Below are positions 45,008 to 57,895 of a stretch of DNA of 64,000 nt, one piece after another. The stretch comes from Athripsodes cinereus (taxonomy: Eukaryota > Arthropoda > Insecta > Trichoptera > Leptoceridae). The notes below the pieces were generated by a model that did not search any database, had not been told where the DNA came from, and worked only from the letters and a program-made list of their open reading frames with translations. The first letter of the stretch is position 1; each line of letters opens with the position of its first letter. Location: the NCBI GenBank assembly GCA_947579605.1, contig OX388312.1, positions 19,677,313-19,741,312 on the forward strand, given 5' to 3'. A program made the translations under genes and the position numbers.

Positions 45008-45159
45008 GCATATGGTGTTAAGGCGGAGGATGTATTCGGAATACGTAGTCGCGATAACATCATCACTACTCAGTGTCTCGACAGGCGTCATTCAAGAATG
45101 AAAGCCTGCGGAAACTCCAATTCGGTATCGTATAGGATTATCCTCGAATCAAGTTTGCG
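45008..45159 (+). CDS. candidate upstream coding exon of fuseless-family gene
   Basis: A 152-nt block bounded by 'ctccacag|GCA' and 'TTGCG|gtaaaa', open in one frame for 50 codons (AYGVKAEDVFGIRSRDNIIT ... IILESSLR) and clearly GC-richer than its surroundings. It ends in phase 2. If spliced to an AG at 45340-45341 it continues as CGA-ATG-TCC, in frame with the next exon's Met. It may therefore extend the protein upstream, or be a 5' untranslated exon. The function of the peptide is not recognised. Confidence 0.4.
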
Positions 45160-45342
45160 GTAAAAATAATGAAAAGTTAAAAGAAAATTTATGAAAAAAT
45201 ATATGTCAACAGGTTTGACAGTATTTTTTTTTTGTTGCATTATTTGCTAAAAAAATACTTTAATTGAGCAGATTTTTTTATACTGTGTAAATAAGGAATA
45301 AGTTTATAAATATTCATTTGCATTAAATTGCTTGTTGCAAGA

Positions 45343-46061
45343 ATGTCCCCGGGTAATTGCGAAAATGTCATTAGAGTAAAGACAAAAATATGCGATACTA
45401 AAGCATTATTAAACGGGACAGTAGTTCTGGTGGATCAGAATTGTGAGAAGGTTTTCCAGCATTCACTGTCCAATGGATATTACACTAATGGGCAGATCCC
45501 TAAAGAACACTGCGCGACTTGTTACCAAGAGAAAAACTTTCCTACACTGGAAAGAGTTAATTATTTTGAAGTACCCAATCTGCAGGTTGTGGTAAAAAAG
45601 CATCAGATATATCCTCCGAAGAAAAAAATAAAAGATCAAAAATTACATTGTAGTAATTCTAATAAATGCGATAATTTCAAAATCAGTTCCGATGAAAAGA
45701 ATGTTTGTAAATATGAAAATGTATGTACGAGCGATAAAAAGGAATTCATGAATGCTGACAAATGTAAAGAATATAATATTATCACAAGAAATGATTCCGT
45801 AAATAATGGCGTTGGTGGAATGCATATTGAAGAATATTCTTCAGAGACTGCATCTGAAAAGGCAACCAGAAAAAAAGTGAAGATACAGAAAAGATGGTGG
45901 GCAACAGCTGATGCTGTAATTAGTGGAGTTGTTGTGTGCACCTTAGGAGTGGGCTCATGGAGAGGGCTCTGGGGTCTCATGGACCTCTACCCTAATCTGT
46001 TTCCTATTTGGCCATGTGTCTTCGCTGGTATCACTATCCATTTAACCTTCACGTTTCTCAG
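45343..46061 (+). CDS. fusl-like: fuseless-family protein, first half: exon 1
   Basis: Starts MSPGNCENVIRVKTK and runs 239 codons plus 2 nt to the donor cag|gtatga. Residues 1-180 are hydrophilic, Lys/Asn-rich with many Cys. From about 185 come two membrane segments around the family signature GSWRGLWGLMDLYPNLFP. The phase-2 donor joins exactly to 56582 (FLR|GPLHKH). In Drosophila, fuseless is an eight-pass membrane protein needed for presynaptic calcium-channel function; the WRG-x-W repeats here fit that family. An in-frame TAA lies at 45307, so 45343 is the first ATG unless the upstream exon is used. Confidence 0.75.
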
Positions 46062-46254
46062 GTATGATTAAAAGATTTTGTGTTTATTGTAACCGAATAT
46101 TTTATTGGTACTCAAAAAAATATAAGACGTGAGCTTTAAACTAATCAAAATTATCCCACTAAATTATCTCATTTATCCCACAATCTTAGCGTTTTACAGT
46201 GCTAACGTATTAGATATTTACCAAAAATACAAATTGATAAATTATCTTAGATTT

Positions 46255-46400
46255 TTTTTTCTTAAAAAGATATATCTGGGTTTTTTTTTGTCATAAACCC
46301 AAATACAACCTTATACACCTTTCACAGTAAGCTACTAAAAGCTTGTGTCGTGAAAGGGGAGTTTGCCGGCACCTGGGATCGAACCCCGGACCCCTTGTTC
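46255..46400 (-). mobile_element. SINE family B, minus strand, with B box
   Basis: T-run, 'gatatatctgggtttt', 'gtaagctactaaaagcttgtg', 'gtttgccggcacctgggatcg' and aacccc. The inverse gives GGTTCGATCCCAGGTGCC, a tRNA-type internal promoter box. It sits in the first fuseless-family intron. Confidence 0.8.
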
Positions 46401-46424
46401 AAGAGTGATATAACATAAACATAA

Positions 46425-46612
46425 GATCAATCAAATATCTCAAGTGGAGAATCATTCTTTGGTGGACTTTATATCGTAATATAAGATAAGATCAATTAGA
46501 TATTTCAGTTGAAGAACCATTCTTTGCTGGACTTTATAACGAAATACAAGGTAAAACTAAATAAATATCTTAATTAGAGAACCGTGCCTTGATGGACCTT
46601 ATATTGTAATAA
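46425..46612 (+). repeat. three imperfect units of about 62-66 bp
   Basis: Unit core: 'aagatcaat(c/t)a(a/g)ata t(c/t)tca', 'gaagaaccattctttg(g/c)tggact tata'. Also present at 26065-26185, so a dispersed minisatellite. Confidence 0.75.
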
Positions 46613-47346
46613 TGAGCATGCTGGAATATGTTATATGTTGTTCATAGACACTGAAAGTGATCATTTGAGCCAGTCTAGGGTTAATTCATATGCATTGGAA
46701 TGTCCTGCTCACTTCTGATTATATTTTGTACAACGTTGGATTGACTGTGTAAACATTGTTTTCATGGAGGTATGATGTATACCTAATACTTAGAATAAAG
46801 ATATTCTCTTGGCTAATTTTTGTTTATAATTTGAATTTGCATTTATTATGATTATTTGACTGCTGGCACCAGCACCTCATGATGTACATGCTAATGATAC
46901 TAATTACTGATAAATATCATTACAAACAAATCATCTTTCGTGACGGTCATAGGTACACTTACCTATATCTTATTATGATAGTAAAAATAAATCTTTATTA
47001 ACCACACATTTTTTTTTATAGAAATATATACGGCAAGAAGCCTTTTACATGTTTACACAAATTTAAAAAAAATACAAAGACAACAATGACATAGGTAACA
47101 ATGGATATAAAAATACTAGTGTCGAAAAATCAAACAGTAACCAGAGAAACGTATTAAGAATAAATAACAAGTACAATACACACATAAATCGATAATATCT
47201 ACACGATCACACTACAATATCAAATAATAGGTAATACAATAAATAGAATTAATTGTAATAATAATTATAAATCATTCGATAAATTAATATGATATAAAAT
47301 AATTGAAATAATATGATAATAAAAGTATAATTATTTAAAAAAATAA
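46613..47346. other. intron DNA, no gene
   Basis: 47010-47100 resembles the 'atatacggcaa(t/g)a(t/a)gcctttta' block of 21045-21080 and may be a LINE 3' tail. Otherwise AT-rich. Confidence 0.5.
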
Positions 47347-47454
47347 AGGTATATAAAAATATACATACATATACACACATATATACATATACATACACAC
47401 ATACATACACACACACACACTCACACACACACACACCCTCACACACACACACAC

Positions 47455-47523
<69 letters not shown>
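47347..47523. repeat. (CA)n microsatellite
   Basis: Almost pure CA from about 47400 to 47520 with CTCACA interruptions, preceded by a (TATACA)n border. The Cys-Val frame on the other strand is an artefact. 47524-48050 is AT-rich (AATAATTAAT type) with no gene. Confidence 0.97.
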
Positions 47524-47525
<2 letters not shown>

Positions 47526-48057
47526 AAACATTCATAAAATAAAGTCAAATCATTAATCAAGGAATTCAGTACTTAATAATATTTAGGGATAGTAAAAAAT
47601 ATTAATTAATAAAAACAATAATAAAACTAAATGAAATTAGTAAAACAAAATATAATAATAATTTATATAATAAATAACAATAAAGTAATATAATAAATAG
47701 TAAAAATTAATATAATAAAAATAAATCAATAATAAATTAATTTAATCAATCAATAATAATTAATAAAAATAAATCAATAATAATTAATAAAAACAAATTA
47801 ATAAACACAATAAAATCAGATGCAATAATAAATGTCAATAATATTATAAAAACATATGTCGATAATAACAGTCACTGAAAAAAAATCATATAAGATATAA
47901 AAAAAAGTGAAAATAACTGCCCAATGTCATTAAACATTTTTTTTAAAAAATGTAGGTATTACGTCAAGTTTAAACTTATGGAAACTGTCGGCAAATATGT
48001 CAGTAAAATTTCCCACCTCATTCCCCAGTCTATGCAATCGAGGCATTGGAGAATGAT

Positions 48058-48447
48058 AGTGTTGTGGAATTCTCAAGAAATAATTTTTGGAGAAATTTAC
48101 CGAGAAATTTCTCGGTAAATTTCTCGAAGTAGAGAATTTACCGAGAATTTTTTTTTTTATTTAACAGTAAAATTATAATAAATCAGTACTTTATTCAATC
48201 AATCAATAACAATGTACAAATGTTGAGACAATTTATCACCAATATTGCTACAATTAAAGTTAGTCAATACCGGATATTTTTTCATATATTTTGTAGGGGA
48301 ATTCCGCCGCATTATCGCCAATAAATAATAGGGGAATCCCCATGGGAAAAAATCAGAGAAATTTCTCTTCAATCAGAGGAGAAATTCTCGGAGAAATTTC
48401 TCGTTCTCGAGAAATTTTTCCGGAGAATTTTCTCTACTCACATCACT
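48058..48447. mobile_element. palindromic MITE of about 390 bp
   Basis: Ends tagtgttgtgg and the inverse tagtgatgtgag, with AATGATAG on both sides (imperfect 6-8-bp duplication), which suggests hAT. The interior is dominated by gagaaatt/aatttctc palindromes, e.g. 'ttaccgagaaatttctcggtaa'. Confidence 0.7.
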
Positions 48448-48762
48448 AATGATAGACATAGGTAGTTAGTTCGCGCATTAAGCTCATGAAACATTAACAC
48501 TTTGTCTAGTTGTTCTGGTAGAAATGTTAAATTGTACGAGCTCTAGCAGTTCTGGGGAATCAATCGCGCCATTTAATAGTTTGTGAAGAAAAGAAAGATC
48601 GAAAACCCTTCTACGATTCTCCAAATTTAAAATAAATACATATAATAATATAAATAAATATTAGGCAGTGAGATAAAGAATAAACAAACAAAAAAGTGTG
48701 TAATAAAAACGCAGGTTGGTTGATAACATTTTCCCGTGATCCATAATACTTCTACTACATAC

Positions 48763-48990
48763 ATACCATCACGCCGCTTCCCTTGCGGGGTAGGCAGAAA
48801 GGATCGAGCGCCACTTTCTTCTATCCTTGCATACATCTTTCGCTTCCGTCACTGTCATACAATTCCTCATGCATGCTCTCCTATTCAATGTGCTCAACAC
48901 GTGACCGTCCTGTAGGATTTGATTTAAATGATCTTGCCATTTGATTCTCGGACATCCACGTCTCCGAGCACCATTCCTCTCAGCCAAGTA
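48763..48990 (-). mobile_element. RTE/jockey-type LINE 3' fragment
   Basis: Minus strand: RRRGCPRIKWQDHLNQILQD, MRNCMTVTEAKDVCKDRRKW, RSILSAYPAREAA-stop. It is the better preserved relative of 6880-7100 and 20697-20895. Confidence 0.8.
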
Positions 48991-50019
48991 TACCTCTCAG
49001 CCAAGTAAATAAGCCCAAATAGTAAACAATATGCTTGGAGTTGGATGGGTAATTTGAAATGGTTATTTTTATCTACATAACTTCACAAGTAAGCTGAAAA
49101 AGTAAGTTAGTAGGTATAAGTTAAGTCTAATCATGGCAAAATTCATGCAGAACTGAGAAAATATTTCTTTTTCTCGTTAGCAAGTCCAACCCGCAGCCCA
49201 CGGGTTGCATGCAACAAATCGTAAACTTAAAAACAAATATGAGATATCGAATGTAATTACCAATATTACAAATAAAACTTCAGTTTGCTATTAATTATAA
49301 TGATTCAGAAAATCACTTATGAATAATTTGTATTTATACATATTATGTAACTACCGCCCTTACAAGTAAGTCTACGTATTTTTACGTAGCTCTATGCACT
49401 TTTGGTTTCATTTGGTAATCTACGAACTTTTGTTCCAATACTACGTACTTTTCGCTTTCTCTCAAATCCATGAATTTTAGTTTCCGAATATATTACTTTT
49501 CCTAAATACTCCTAAACAAATCCGAGGAGATAGCGAAAATTTGAAATTCCAATCTATTTTGACAATCTGGTGACAGGGGTAGAAATTTTGATTACAAGTA
49601 AAATTACAAAATTTTGATAACGGAAACATACATACCTATAGGTACATAGGTATATTAAGTCAAGTCTATCGACGATTTTTACTGCGAAAGCATTGAATTT
49701 GCGTTATGGTTAAAAGATTGCCAATGAATTTGGTTTTGAAATTCGTTAATATTAAATACCTAGATTACTTTCGTAAATATTTTGTGTGGAATTATATACC
49801 TACTCGGTTATATTTTTAATAACATTACACGTACGGATAAATATGATATAGAATAATTTTATAATTAATACCTACCTATATTTTAAATTAGCGTACCTTC
49901 AAAAAATAAATACCTGTTTTAAAAATATTAATCCTTTTCAGCTATGTTTTATTTAGTAAAATCGAACATAATTTACCCATCAATACTAATTTACATAAGA
50001 GTCGTGCGTGTGACGGGAA
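48991..50019. other. intron DNA, no gene
   Basis: 49495-49590 has a short piece of the G-run module (ccgaggaga, gacaggggtagaaatttt). 49370-49470 repeats 'ctacg(t/a)a(c/t)tttt' motifs also found at 12540-12600. Confidence 0.5.
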
Positions 50020-50490
50020 CAAGTAGTCTACCCTTATTACAGATCCTTCTAAATCGTCTCCAGATGGCCTTTAATGCTGCCGCCAGGACCATTTACAGAG
50101 AGAATAAGCGCAGTCACATCACACCACTGCTTAAAGAGCTACACTGGCTGAGAGTTCCAGACAGAGTGGAGTTCAAACTGTGACTCAAGGTCCACAAGGC
50201 CTTGAATGGCACAGTACCTCTATGCCTCGCTGAATTCTGTCCCGCCGACGAAACTCTGAGGCGACCACTGCGATCAGCTTCCACCGCTGTCAGCAAACTT
50301 GTAGAACCCAACAGGGTAAACACTTCCAAATTCGCATAGAGGAGCTTTAGCGTTGCGGGGCCAACTGCCTGGAACCGATTACCAGCGAATTTAAGACAGA
50401 ACCAACCCACTGCGACATTCAGGATTAAGCTGAAAACACTGCTTTTCAAGAAAAGCCATGGCTCCCTTGAGATGGTCACGGATCATTAAA
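50020..50490 (+). mobile_element. CR1-like LINE C-terminal fragment
   Basis: Frame pieces NRLQMAFNAAARTIYRENKR, SHITPLLKELHWLRVPDRVE, LKVHKALNGTVPLCLAEFC, STAVSKLVEPNRVNTSKFA, SVAGPTAWNRLPANL, KTLLFKKSHGSLEMVTDH. Two stops interrupt it. It is a typical CR1/L2 tail. Confidence 0.85.
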
Positions 50491-50787
50491 CGGCGCCAAA
50501 TATAAATTATCTTTATAATAATTACTATTATTATTGCTCGCACATTTTACGACAGACTTCGCCACTCAATATGAATCAGACTATAGTAACTCTTGTTTAA
50601 TTCCGCGATGCGTTTAAGTCGTCCATCCTGAATATATTGTTTTTATTATACAACGTGTATATTTTTTATTTGCAGTTAGTCCACTGGTGACTATCTCACT
50701 TTTGGGTGATGGTGTAAAGACAGAAGCAAAGAGTATACTGATGCACTTAAATAAAAACCCTAAATACTATATTACAGTGCAATAAGC

Positions 50788-50872
50788 TTTAGCTTTAGCT
50801 TACTGTGAAAGGTGTATACGGTTGTGTTTGGGTTTATAACAAAACCCAGATATATTTAAAAAAAAAAAAAAA
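50788..50872 (+). mobile_element. SINE family B, 5' truncated
   Basis: 'gctttagcttactgtgaaag' to 'aaaacccagatatattt' plus poly(A). 50491-50787 and 50873-51940 hold no recognised gene. Confidence 0.75.
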
Positions 50873-51951
50873 TGCCAAGGCAAATTTCCACCTATTTCAA
50901 TCCGAAGAGTGATCAAATAGTATAAGGAAAAGAAATGTTTATGATATATTTAAATTTTAAAAAGGTCAAAGTCGTCAAGGATATCAATGAATCGATTGAT
51001 TGATGCATTGTGTAGACAAGTTTGTGAAAAATATAGTTAGGTACCAATCGATATATTTTTTTTACTGACACGTAGACTTTTTCACGATACCAACTGTCAC
51101 AGTTATGTGTGGGTGGGTTCTTATTCCTAGGTTTAATCATAATATTATGTAGTTTGTTGTCACACTGTTATTATGATGATGTGTGTAGCTCAGACAAGAT
51201 CGTTATTTTATGGTAATACCAGTGAATGTTCGGTCTACCTATCATTATTATGTGACTTTTTGTGTCAATCATTCATATTATTATATTATACAATAAGTGG
51301 GTAAACATGTCACACTTACAAACTATTCAAAATATTGACAGCATTTTCAACTAAAGCCTTATTGAGAGTTTTATTAAAATATCATTATAATAATGCTACT
51401 TTTTATCATCAAATATTCAAGAACGAGTGACCGTGATTTGAAATTTGAATTACATAATATGCTATTGTCTGGTTATTAGAATCCTTGTGTCATAACTGTT
51501 TTTGGCTCGAGCTTTCGGCGAATGCACTGTTCAATTCATCAATTGCGTCACAAGTGTTCATTCGCGACGATTTACCATAGCGAGGAATGTAAATGAACAA
51601 TTCCTCTTCAGTAAACGGGATGACATATTATGAAAGTGATTGGTATAAAAAAAATAGCATTATTCACCGAAAAGACCATAGATTATAAATAATAATAGTA
51701 AATAAATATGAATGGATTAATAAACAGCAAAACTACATTTTTTTCAATAATTTTAAAATGAATTCCATTCAATAATGCATTCATATATTTATTGTCTGTG
51801 TAAGTGTTGTCCTCAATAGAGTTATTTATTACATTTCAATTAGATGAAATTTTACACCGTTCATCCTCTGGAAGATATAATATTATTATATGGTGGATAT
51901 ATTCGGTGGAAGACTTAGTTTTTGCGGGGCCCCTGATGACAACTTTATGTA

Positions 51952-52201
51952 CTATACTATACTATACCATCACGGCATATCCCACAAGTGGGGTAGCCAG
52001 CAGATCAGCTGCATGTAAGAAACATGCAAACTGTCCTCTTCGTGCCAATATAAAATCAAGACATTCAGGATGGGTGGCAAACCTCATCGCTGAATTTAAG
52101 ATGTATAATGTCTTAATTTTTTTCGAACACCTGCCTTTTACAGGACACTCGAAAACTTACGCAGAAGAGTGGGTACTTTACCGGGTGCTCCACGGGATTC
52201 C
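51952..52201 (-). mobile_element. SINE family A, full length, TSD AACTTTATGTA
   Basis: An 11-bp duplication at 51941-51951 and 52202-52212 encloses 250 bp: (CTATA)n tail, accatcacggcatatccc, then the body to gtgctccacgggattc. It defines the family ends. The plus-strand frame running across it is a chance read-through. Confidence 0.92.
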
Positions 52202-52703
52202 AACTTTATGTAATTGTAATGAATTTGAGATAATTTACAATTTCTTCTTTGCATCCTTTGGAATTATAAGTCTGTATTTTAGTGACCCAGTTCAAATTAA
52301 CGTGTTGAATCAATGTAATATGTAATTTATATTTAGTACACTGGTCATGAAGGTTACCCTTGCGGGATAGGCATTAAATATCTACTTATAGCCCTGGATA
52401 AGTCTTTGTCACTCACATTCTCTCGTCACTGCAACACCTGCAGTAATAACCTCTCACATTCCTTTTTTCTCAATTCACACAACCACCCCGAAATAAACCT
52501 CAGCGTTACTCATAACATGCGTCAAACTACATCATGTATTTAAAATACATACTTTTTTTTATACCTACTATATAAATTATAAATATTTTATATTATCCTA
52601 TTATTTATTAAAATACTAATGGATTGAAATAATATATTTTTTTTAAACAACCGCTTTTTAAACGAGTAGACAAATGTTTCGATTCTAACGGAGATATTAT
52701 CTA

Positions 52704-52990
52704 TATATAATGAGTTACAATCCATTGGATTGGTCTGCAACGAGTTTGGTTTTTCTTCTCCATTCGTCTCTATTCTCAGCCAGTCTTTTCAGCTCTACGT
52801 ATGAGCCACAGTTCATGTCCCTCTTCAGTTGGTCCATATATGCGTCTCTTGGTCGGCCTCTGCCATTTGTCCCCTCGGTCTTACCCTCCGCTATGGCGAT
52901 GAGTAGTCCTGGGTGCCTGATGTTGTGGCCAATCCAGTTAGCTCGTTGTTGGCTGATTCTCTTAAGGAGTTGCCTTTTTTCGCCTATTAA
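52704..52990 (-). mobile_element. LINE 3' fragment (same family as 60205-61236)
   Basis: The inverse matches the end of the 61-kb copy almost exactly: RQLLKRISQQRANWIGHNIR, GKTEGTNGRGRPRDAYMDQL, LKRDMNCGSYVELKRLAEN, and the 3' end attggattgtaactcattatatata. Confidence 0.88.
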
Positions 52991-55150
52991 TATTCTGTAA
53001 TTCTCAATATTCAGTAATGGTCTATTAGTTTATAAATAAAAAAATGAGTCATGCAAAAAAGTTTATTACATGATAAGTAATTTATTTTTTACTTATCTGA
53101 GAATTTTTCGTGATTGGTGTATTATGAGAATTAGCCTTCAAAATACGTACATATATATAACAATTACGCACGCAAATTATATCAAGTCGATCATCAAAAT
53201 TATGAAATGAATTATACCTATATTATCATGACAATATGATCATACTTAGTGTTATACATTTATCAAAAAACTGATCAAACTGTGTAAATATTGTTAAAAG
53301 AGAAAAAATAATCACGACGTTAGACTATTATGAAATGTTTTCCCTCGCTGTCCACCATATACCTACCATAATTAAACGATCTGCGATGACAAACTCATTC
53401 TCTCGTAGAAATAGTGTTTGTCATTATTAAACAGTTGTGAAAACATGTCTGTACACAAGATGTCAAAACACGAAGGTCAGTGAATTGTTGGTACTCATGA
53501 TTAACAAGAGAAAACATTCGTCAATATCTAGACAAAAATAATACCTACATATGTGTATATCATTTCTCCTTCGCCACCCTCAACACTCAATTCAGAAATA
53601 AATTATAATGTAGGTACATCATCAGGCTTGTACAACTCGCGGCCTGAAACAAATCTTAAACTTGAAATTGTGATGAGATTTCCAATGCAAATACTATTAA
53701 TACAATAAATAAAACATCTCTATGCTACTAATTTATAAAGATTCAGAAAATCTGAAGAGCTAATAAAACCTAAGATCCTTACCAATCAGATATCTCATTA
53801 GATATGTCATCTACGGAGATTTGATCGGTGTACCTTCTGCCATTCAAATAAGCTCCTCGTGCGTCCCATATCTTACACTCAGTTGACCCACTCTCTCAAT
53901 AAGTATTCCCTATTGACAAGAAGTCTTTTCAAGTATTTTTCTTCTTATCTACAGCTCCTTTCAAATTTTCGTCCCACCACGCACCACCCTTCTACGATAG
54001 CTGCACCGCATACTTCTCTTGCACACTCTACTAACAGACTTTTTAGGACATCGTGTAATGTAGTTGCTTTCATTTATTAATCAACATTTGTAAGATTATA
54101 ATATTCCAATACTTCTGACACTTTATTATTTTAACAGAATATTATCATCCTGAAAATGCATTTATCATCAAGCTTTGCTACGTTATACTGTAGGTAAAGA
54201 TTTACCTATTAAAATGTAAGTTTATCCACACTTCCCGTGGTTACATTTATTAATAATAATGTCATTCGATTCGACGTATTATGTAGTTAATCGATCAAAA
54301 CAATTTCCTTAAACGTTTTATTGTGATGAGTGTATCAATAATTGAAACAATAAAAGTTTATTGTATATTTCTGATTATTTTTCCATTTGATTCTCTCTTT
54401 GAAGAGTTCTATTCTAGATGATCATTGAGTACAGGGTTGGTACATTGTGACTGTAATTATCTCCCTCTTTTGAAAGCTTCAGTATGATGACCAGTCATTC
54501 CAAAGGCTTCTCATTTAACTCCATAATTATACTACTTGGTTTCACAACAAGGCCTTCTGATTCGATAATTTTTAATTTGATCGCCTAATTTGCTTCACTG
54601 TTAATAATATTCCTTTCGAAATTGGTAACATTTTTTTTGGTATATTCATAGCATTTCATGAATCACTAGATCAAATGAATTAGGTTAAAGAAAAAAATTG
54701 CCTTATAAAAAATATATTAGCAATATGTACCTATATTTGAGCACATCCAATGTTTAGTATAAAAAAAGTATAATTTGATTTACCTATACATGACATGATA
54801 TCTGATGGTTTTTTCAACATCTTTTTACTGTATTTTATTAAAATAATGAATTGAGAAGCGGAATAATATTATAAGTAAGTTTTTTTCTGGTTGTTTCATA
54901 TATTAGCTTTGAACACTTATATATATATTTATATATACCTAACAGTTAACAGGAACGAAGTTACGTCAGTAACATGATTTTAACCTTGGAAACTCTTTAA
55001 TTGTATTTTTTTATGTCCCATGGTCAAACTAGTTAATGGATTGCCGCGTGGTGAGAAAGACCTTGTATGTATGGCTGTGGAAGAAGTATGTAAAAATAGA
55101 CGAATATGCGTTTAGGTCTCTGTGCCTATCCCATTTTTGGTACGGCGTGA
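52991..55150. other. fuseless-family intron, no gene
   Basis: A possible minus-strand LINE remnant at about 53865-54060 (pieces like EVCGAAIVEGWWVVGRKFER). Otherwise nothing recognised. Confidence 0.45.
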
Positions 55151-55160
55151 TGGTTTAGAT

Positions 55161-55486
55161 CAGTGTTTCTTAACCTTTCTAGCGAGTCGTACCCCTTTGA
55201 ATCTGAAAATATATCCCCGCACCCCTTTGAATCTGAAAATATATCTCCGCACCTCATTGAAAAATATGTTTTAATTTTAATTCGGCTCTCGAAGTATTAA
55301 GTGGTGATGCGCACTGGCAAAATATTTTTTATGAGCTTCAATATTGGGGACACTATTGCAGATTTCAAATATTTTATTACAAGAAATTTAATAAATGATA
55401 TTTTATCATTTTTATGGTTAGGTAGGGGCTTCTCCCGCACCCCCAAAAATACATTCCCGCCGGGCACCCCCTGTTAAGAACCACTG
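55161..55486. mobile_element. hAT-type MITE, 326 bp, TSD GTTTAGAT
   Basis: TIRs CAGTGTTTCTTAACC and inverse gttaagaaccactg; 8-bp duplication at 55153-55160 and 55487-55494. 'cgcaccccttgaatctgaaa'-type repeats near the left end. The CAGTGxTTCTTAAC end is widespread among hAT elements. Confidence 0.92.
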
Positions 55487-55494
55487 GTTTAGAT

Positions 55495-56581
55495 GCATAG
55501 AGAGATAGGTCTAATAAGTTTCAAAACCTTTTCAGGAAAGCATGTTACAGATGTTGCATATATATCAGGCGTATAGCATGTTTAAAAAGTTTCTTGATTT
55601 TTTTTCCAAAAAATACACTGTATGTAGAAATAGACAGAGCTAGTGATAAAAAAAATTCTATTCTTTATTCTTCAACATCTCCCGTAGGTCCTTTACAGGA
55701 CACTTGGGTTCATATCAACATTACAATAATACAATAGAAAGGCAAAACACTAATACAATAGAAATAACGTAATAAACATAACATACAAAAAAATAATTGA
55801 AAAGTCAAGATACAATAACAAATAAATATAAAAACATTTATTTATTTATTATTGTGTTTTGACTTTTCAGTGATAAATGATAATAAATCGAAGACCATAC
55901 ATGTCACAACAATAGACCATCAATGAGATTATGTTTAAGATTACAGTTATTAAACCTCTCCAGGATTAAATATTTTACTACTTACTACGTATAAAACAGG
56001 AGAGGGTAACAATTTAATGAATAAATTTCATATAACATTATTGAATAATTTTCAACTGCCGTTTCGTGATAAGTACAAAACAAAAGATGATCATCCTTCC
56101 TTTTTAACTTAGAACTCTCTATTACCTTTCGAATACCTAACATTTATTTTTTTAATGGTAACTTTTCGACACAATACCTAACTGAACTAGATATAATATT
56201 ATGTTTTTATATATATTATTGTATTAATTTTTCTCGTTACTCATGATGAGATTTATAGGAAATGGATCCGATAGACCAAAAAAATGTTCGAAAATAGACA
56301 AATTAGACGTTCCAAAATCTTACAATGAAAAAGGAATAGTGAACATTGTGTGATAATCTTTCCTTTGATTTGTAAATTAATAAAAATATGGAATATTTTG
56401 CATTGCTTTCACATACCTACCTTTTTATTCTCAAACTATTTTTAAAAGTAATATGATTTTTAAGTTTTTTTTTCTTACTTAAAAAAAGTAAGATGAAAAA
56501 ACCTTTACAAATAATGTTTATAATTTAGATATTTGTATATTTGGCTTTCGTAGATTATATTTTTTTGTTCATAATTTTTAG
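55495..56581. other. fuseless-family intron, no gene
   Basis: AT-rich; a local inverted repeat around 55830-55870 ('aaaacatttatttatttatt'). No frame. Confidence 0.5.
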
Positions 56582-56900
56582 AGGTCCACTTCACAAGCAC
56601 ATGTCGCAGCCAGAAGCATCTCGAGCATTTCAATGGTGGCGCGTTGTAGCTGGACGTCTTTATTGCTGGATATTTATGTGTGCCTGTGTACTCCAGTGGC
56701 GGGGACAATGGGCTCTGTGGGCCAAAGATGTTGTTCCACAACCGCAGAAATATATTCCACTCAACTCACAACTGGCCACGTGGACGGGATTCTGCGCTTT
56801 AGGAGTATTGAAAACTTTAAGAAATCTTCTCGCTATGCCGTACTTTGTTGCAGTGGATACACCTGATTCCACCTACAACTTCTACACAAGATTCAGGACG
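56582..56900 (+). CDS. fusl-like: fuseless-family protein, first half: exon 2
   Basis: Acceptor 'aatttttag', donor 'aggacg|gtaata'; 319 nt, entering in phase 2 and leaving in phase 0. It codes GPLHKHMSQPEASRAFQWWR, a membrane segment (LYCWIFMCACVLQ), the signature WRGQWALWAKDVVP, then WTGFCALGVLKTLRNLLAMP and YFVAVDTPDSTYNFYTRFRT. With 45343-46061 this makes 346 codons and two WRG-x-W units, that is, half of the expected eight-pass protein. The remaining half is not found between here and 58.4 kb. Confidence 0.8.
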
Positions 56901-57895
56901 GTAATATATAAATAATTTAACTATTATTCAAGTAAGTCGTCATATTATGTAAAATAGTATAAAATTTATTTTATTATTATAAGCCATCAAGCAGGCAACT
57001 AAAAGCTGATCCGGTTATTTAATAGTATCGCCCCAAATATGGACATATTTATGATGAAGGTAAGAATACTCTAGTGATTAATTTTCTTACTAGGATTTAA
57101 ATATTTCAGGTATATAATATTCGATTTTGATTAAATCGAAGAAATTTCTTATGGAGCAATTTAAGTAGGCAGGTATATGAAATTAATAATGCCAATAAAA
57201 GATTAACTCGGTAGTATATATAGGCTTAAAAATAATACAATACTTAACTATCATAAATCTGTTGATAAATCTATTGAAATTGATTGGTGATAATATAATT
57301 TTGATTTCTCTGTCTGTCAAAAGAATCGTTTATCTAACACATGTGACCGTATAGTGAGTACCTGCATATGCGTAGGTAGGTATATGTTTAATTATTTTTA
57401 TCTTTGAATGCATGTTCATACAAATGTAACTAGTATTAAACCTTACCTATTGTAGTCTTTACGATTAATGATAATAATATATGAGTAGGTAGGTACATTA
57501 AATAAATGTAAATAAATACCAATGACATAGGTGCGATATCTCTCTAGGTTTAAGAATATTTAATTAATTCATACCTACGTACTAGGTATATAATAATTAG
57601 CGGATAAATTGAAATCACAGTTTGATATCGGTTGGGAGTATAGTCGGTCCAAATCGATTCAAGGAAGTCGAAAAGAACTGATAACAGAATCTGAGCGTAC
57701 GTAAACTGAGTTGAAAGGGGGCAAGAGTTACGAGAAAAAGGAATTTTCATATAATAATAGCACACACCTTGTAAGGAGCGAGAGATGAGAGGAATTGAGT
57801 GGCACCAGTAACGTATGGGTGTGCACACAGTATGGAATCCTAAGTGAAGTACGGAGTGTAGTGGTGCGGTGTCCTGGTGCAATTATCCTACGGTA
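56901..57895. other. intron/intergenic, no exon found
   Basis: No membrane-type frame; several 'gtaggtaggta' runs. Confidence 0.5.

Noticed and set aside
47249..47560. Cys-Val-rich protein on the minus strand
   Set aside because: It is the translation of a (CA)n microsatellite.
51804..52325. 173-codon plus-strand frame
   Set aside because: Most of it runs antisense through a SINE with an exact 11-bp duplication; chance read-through.
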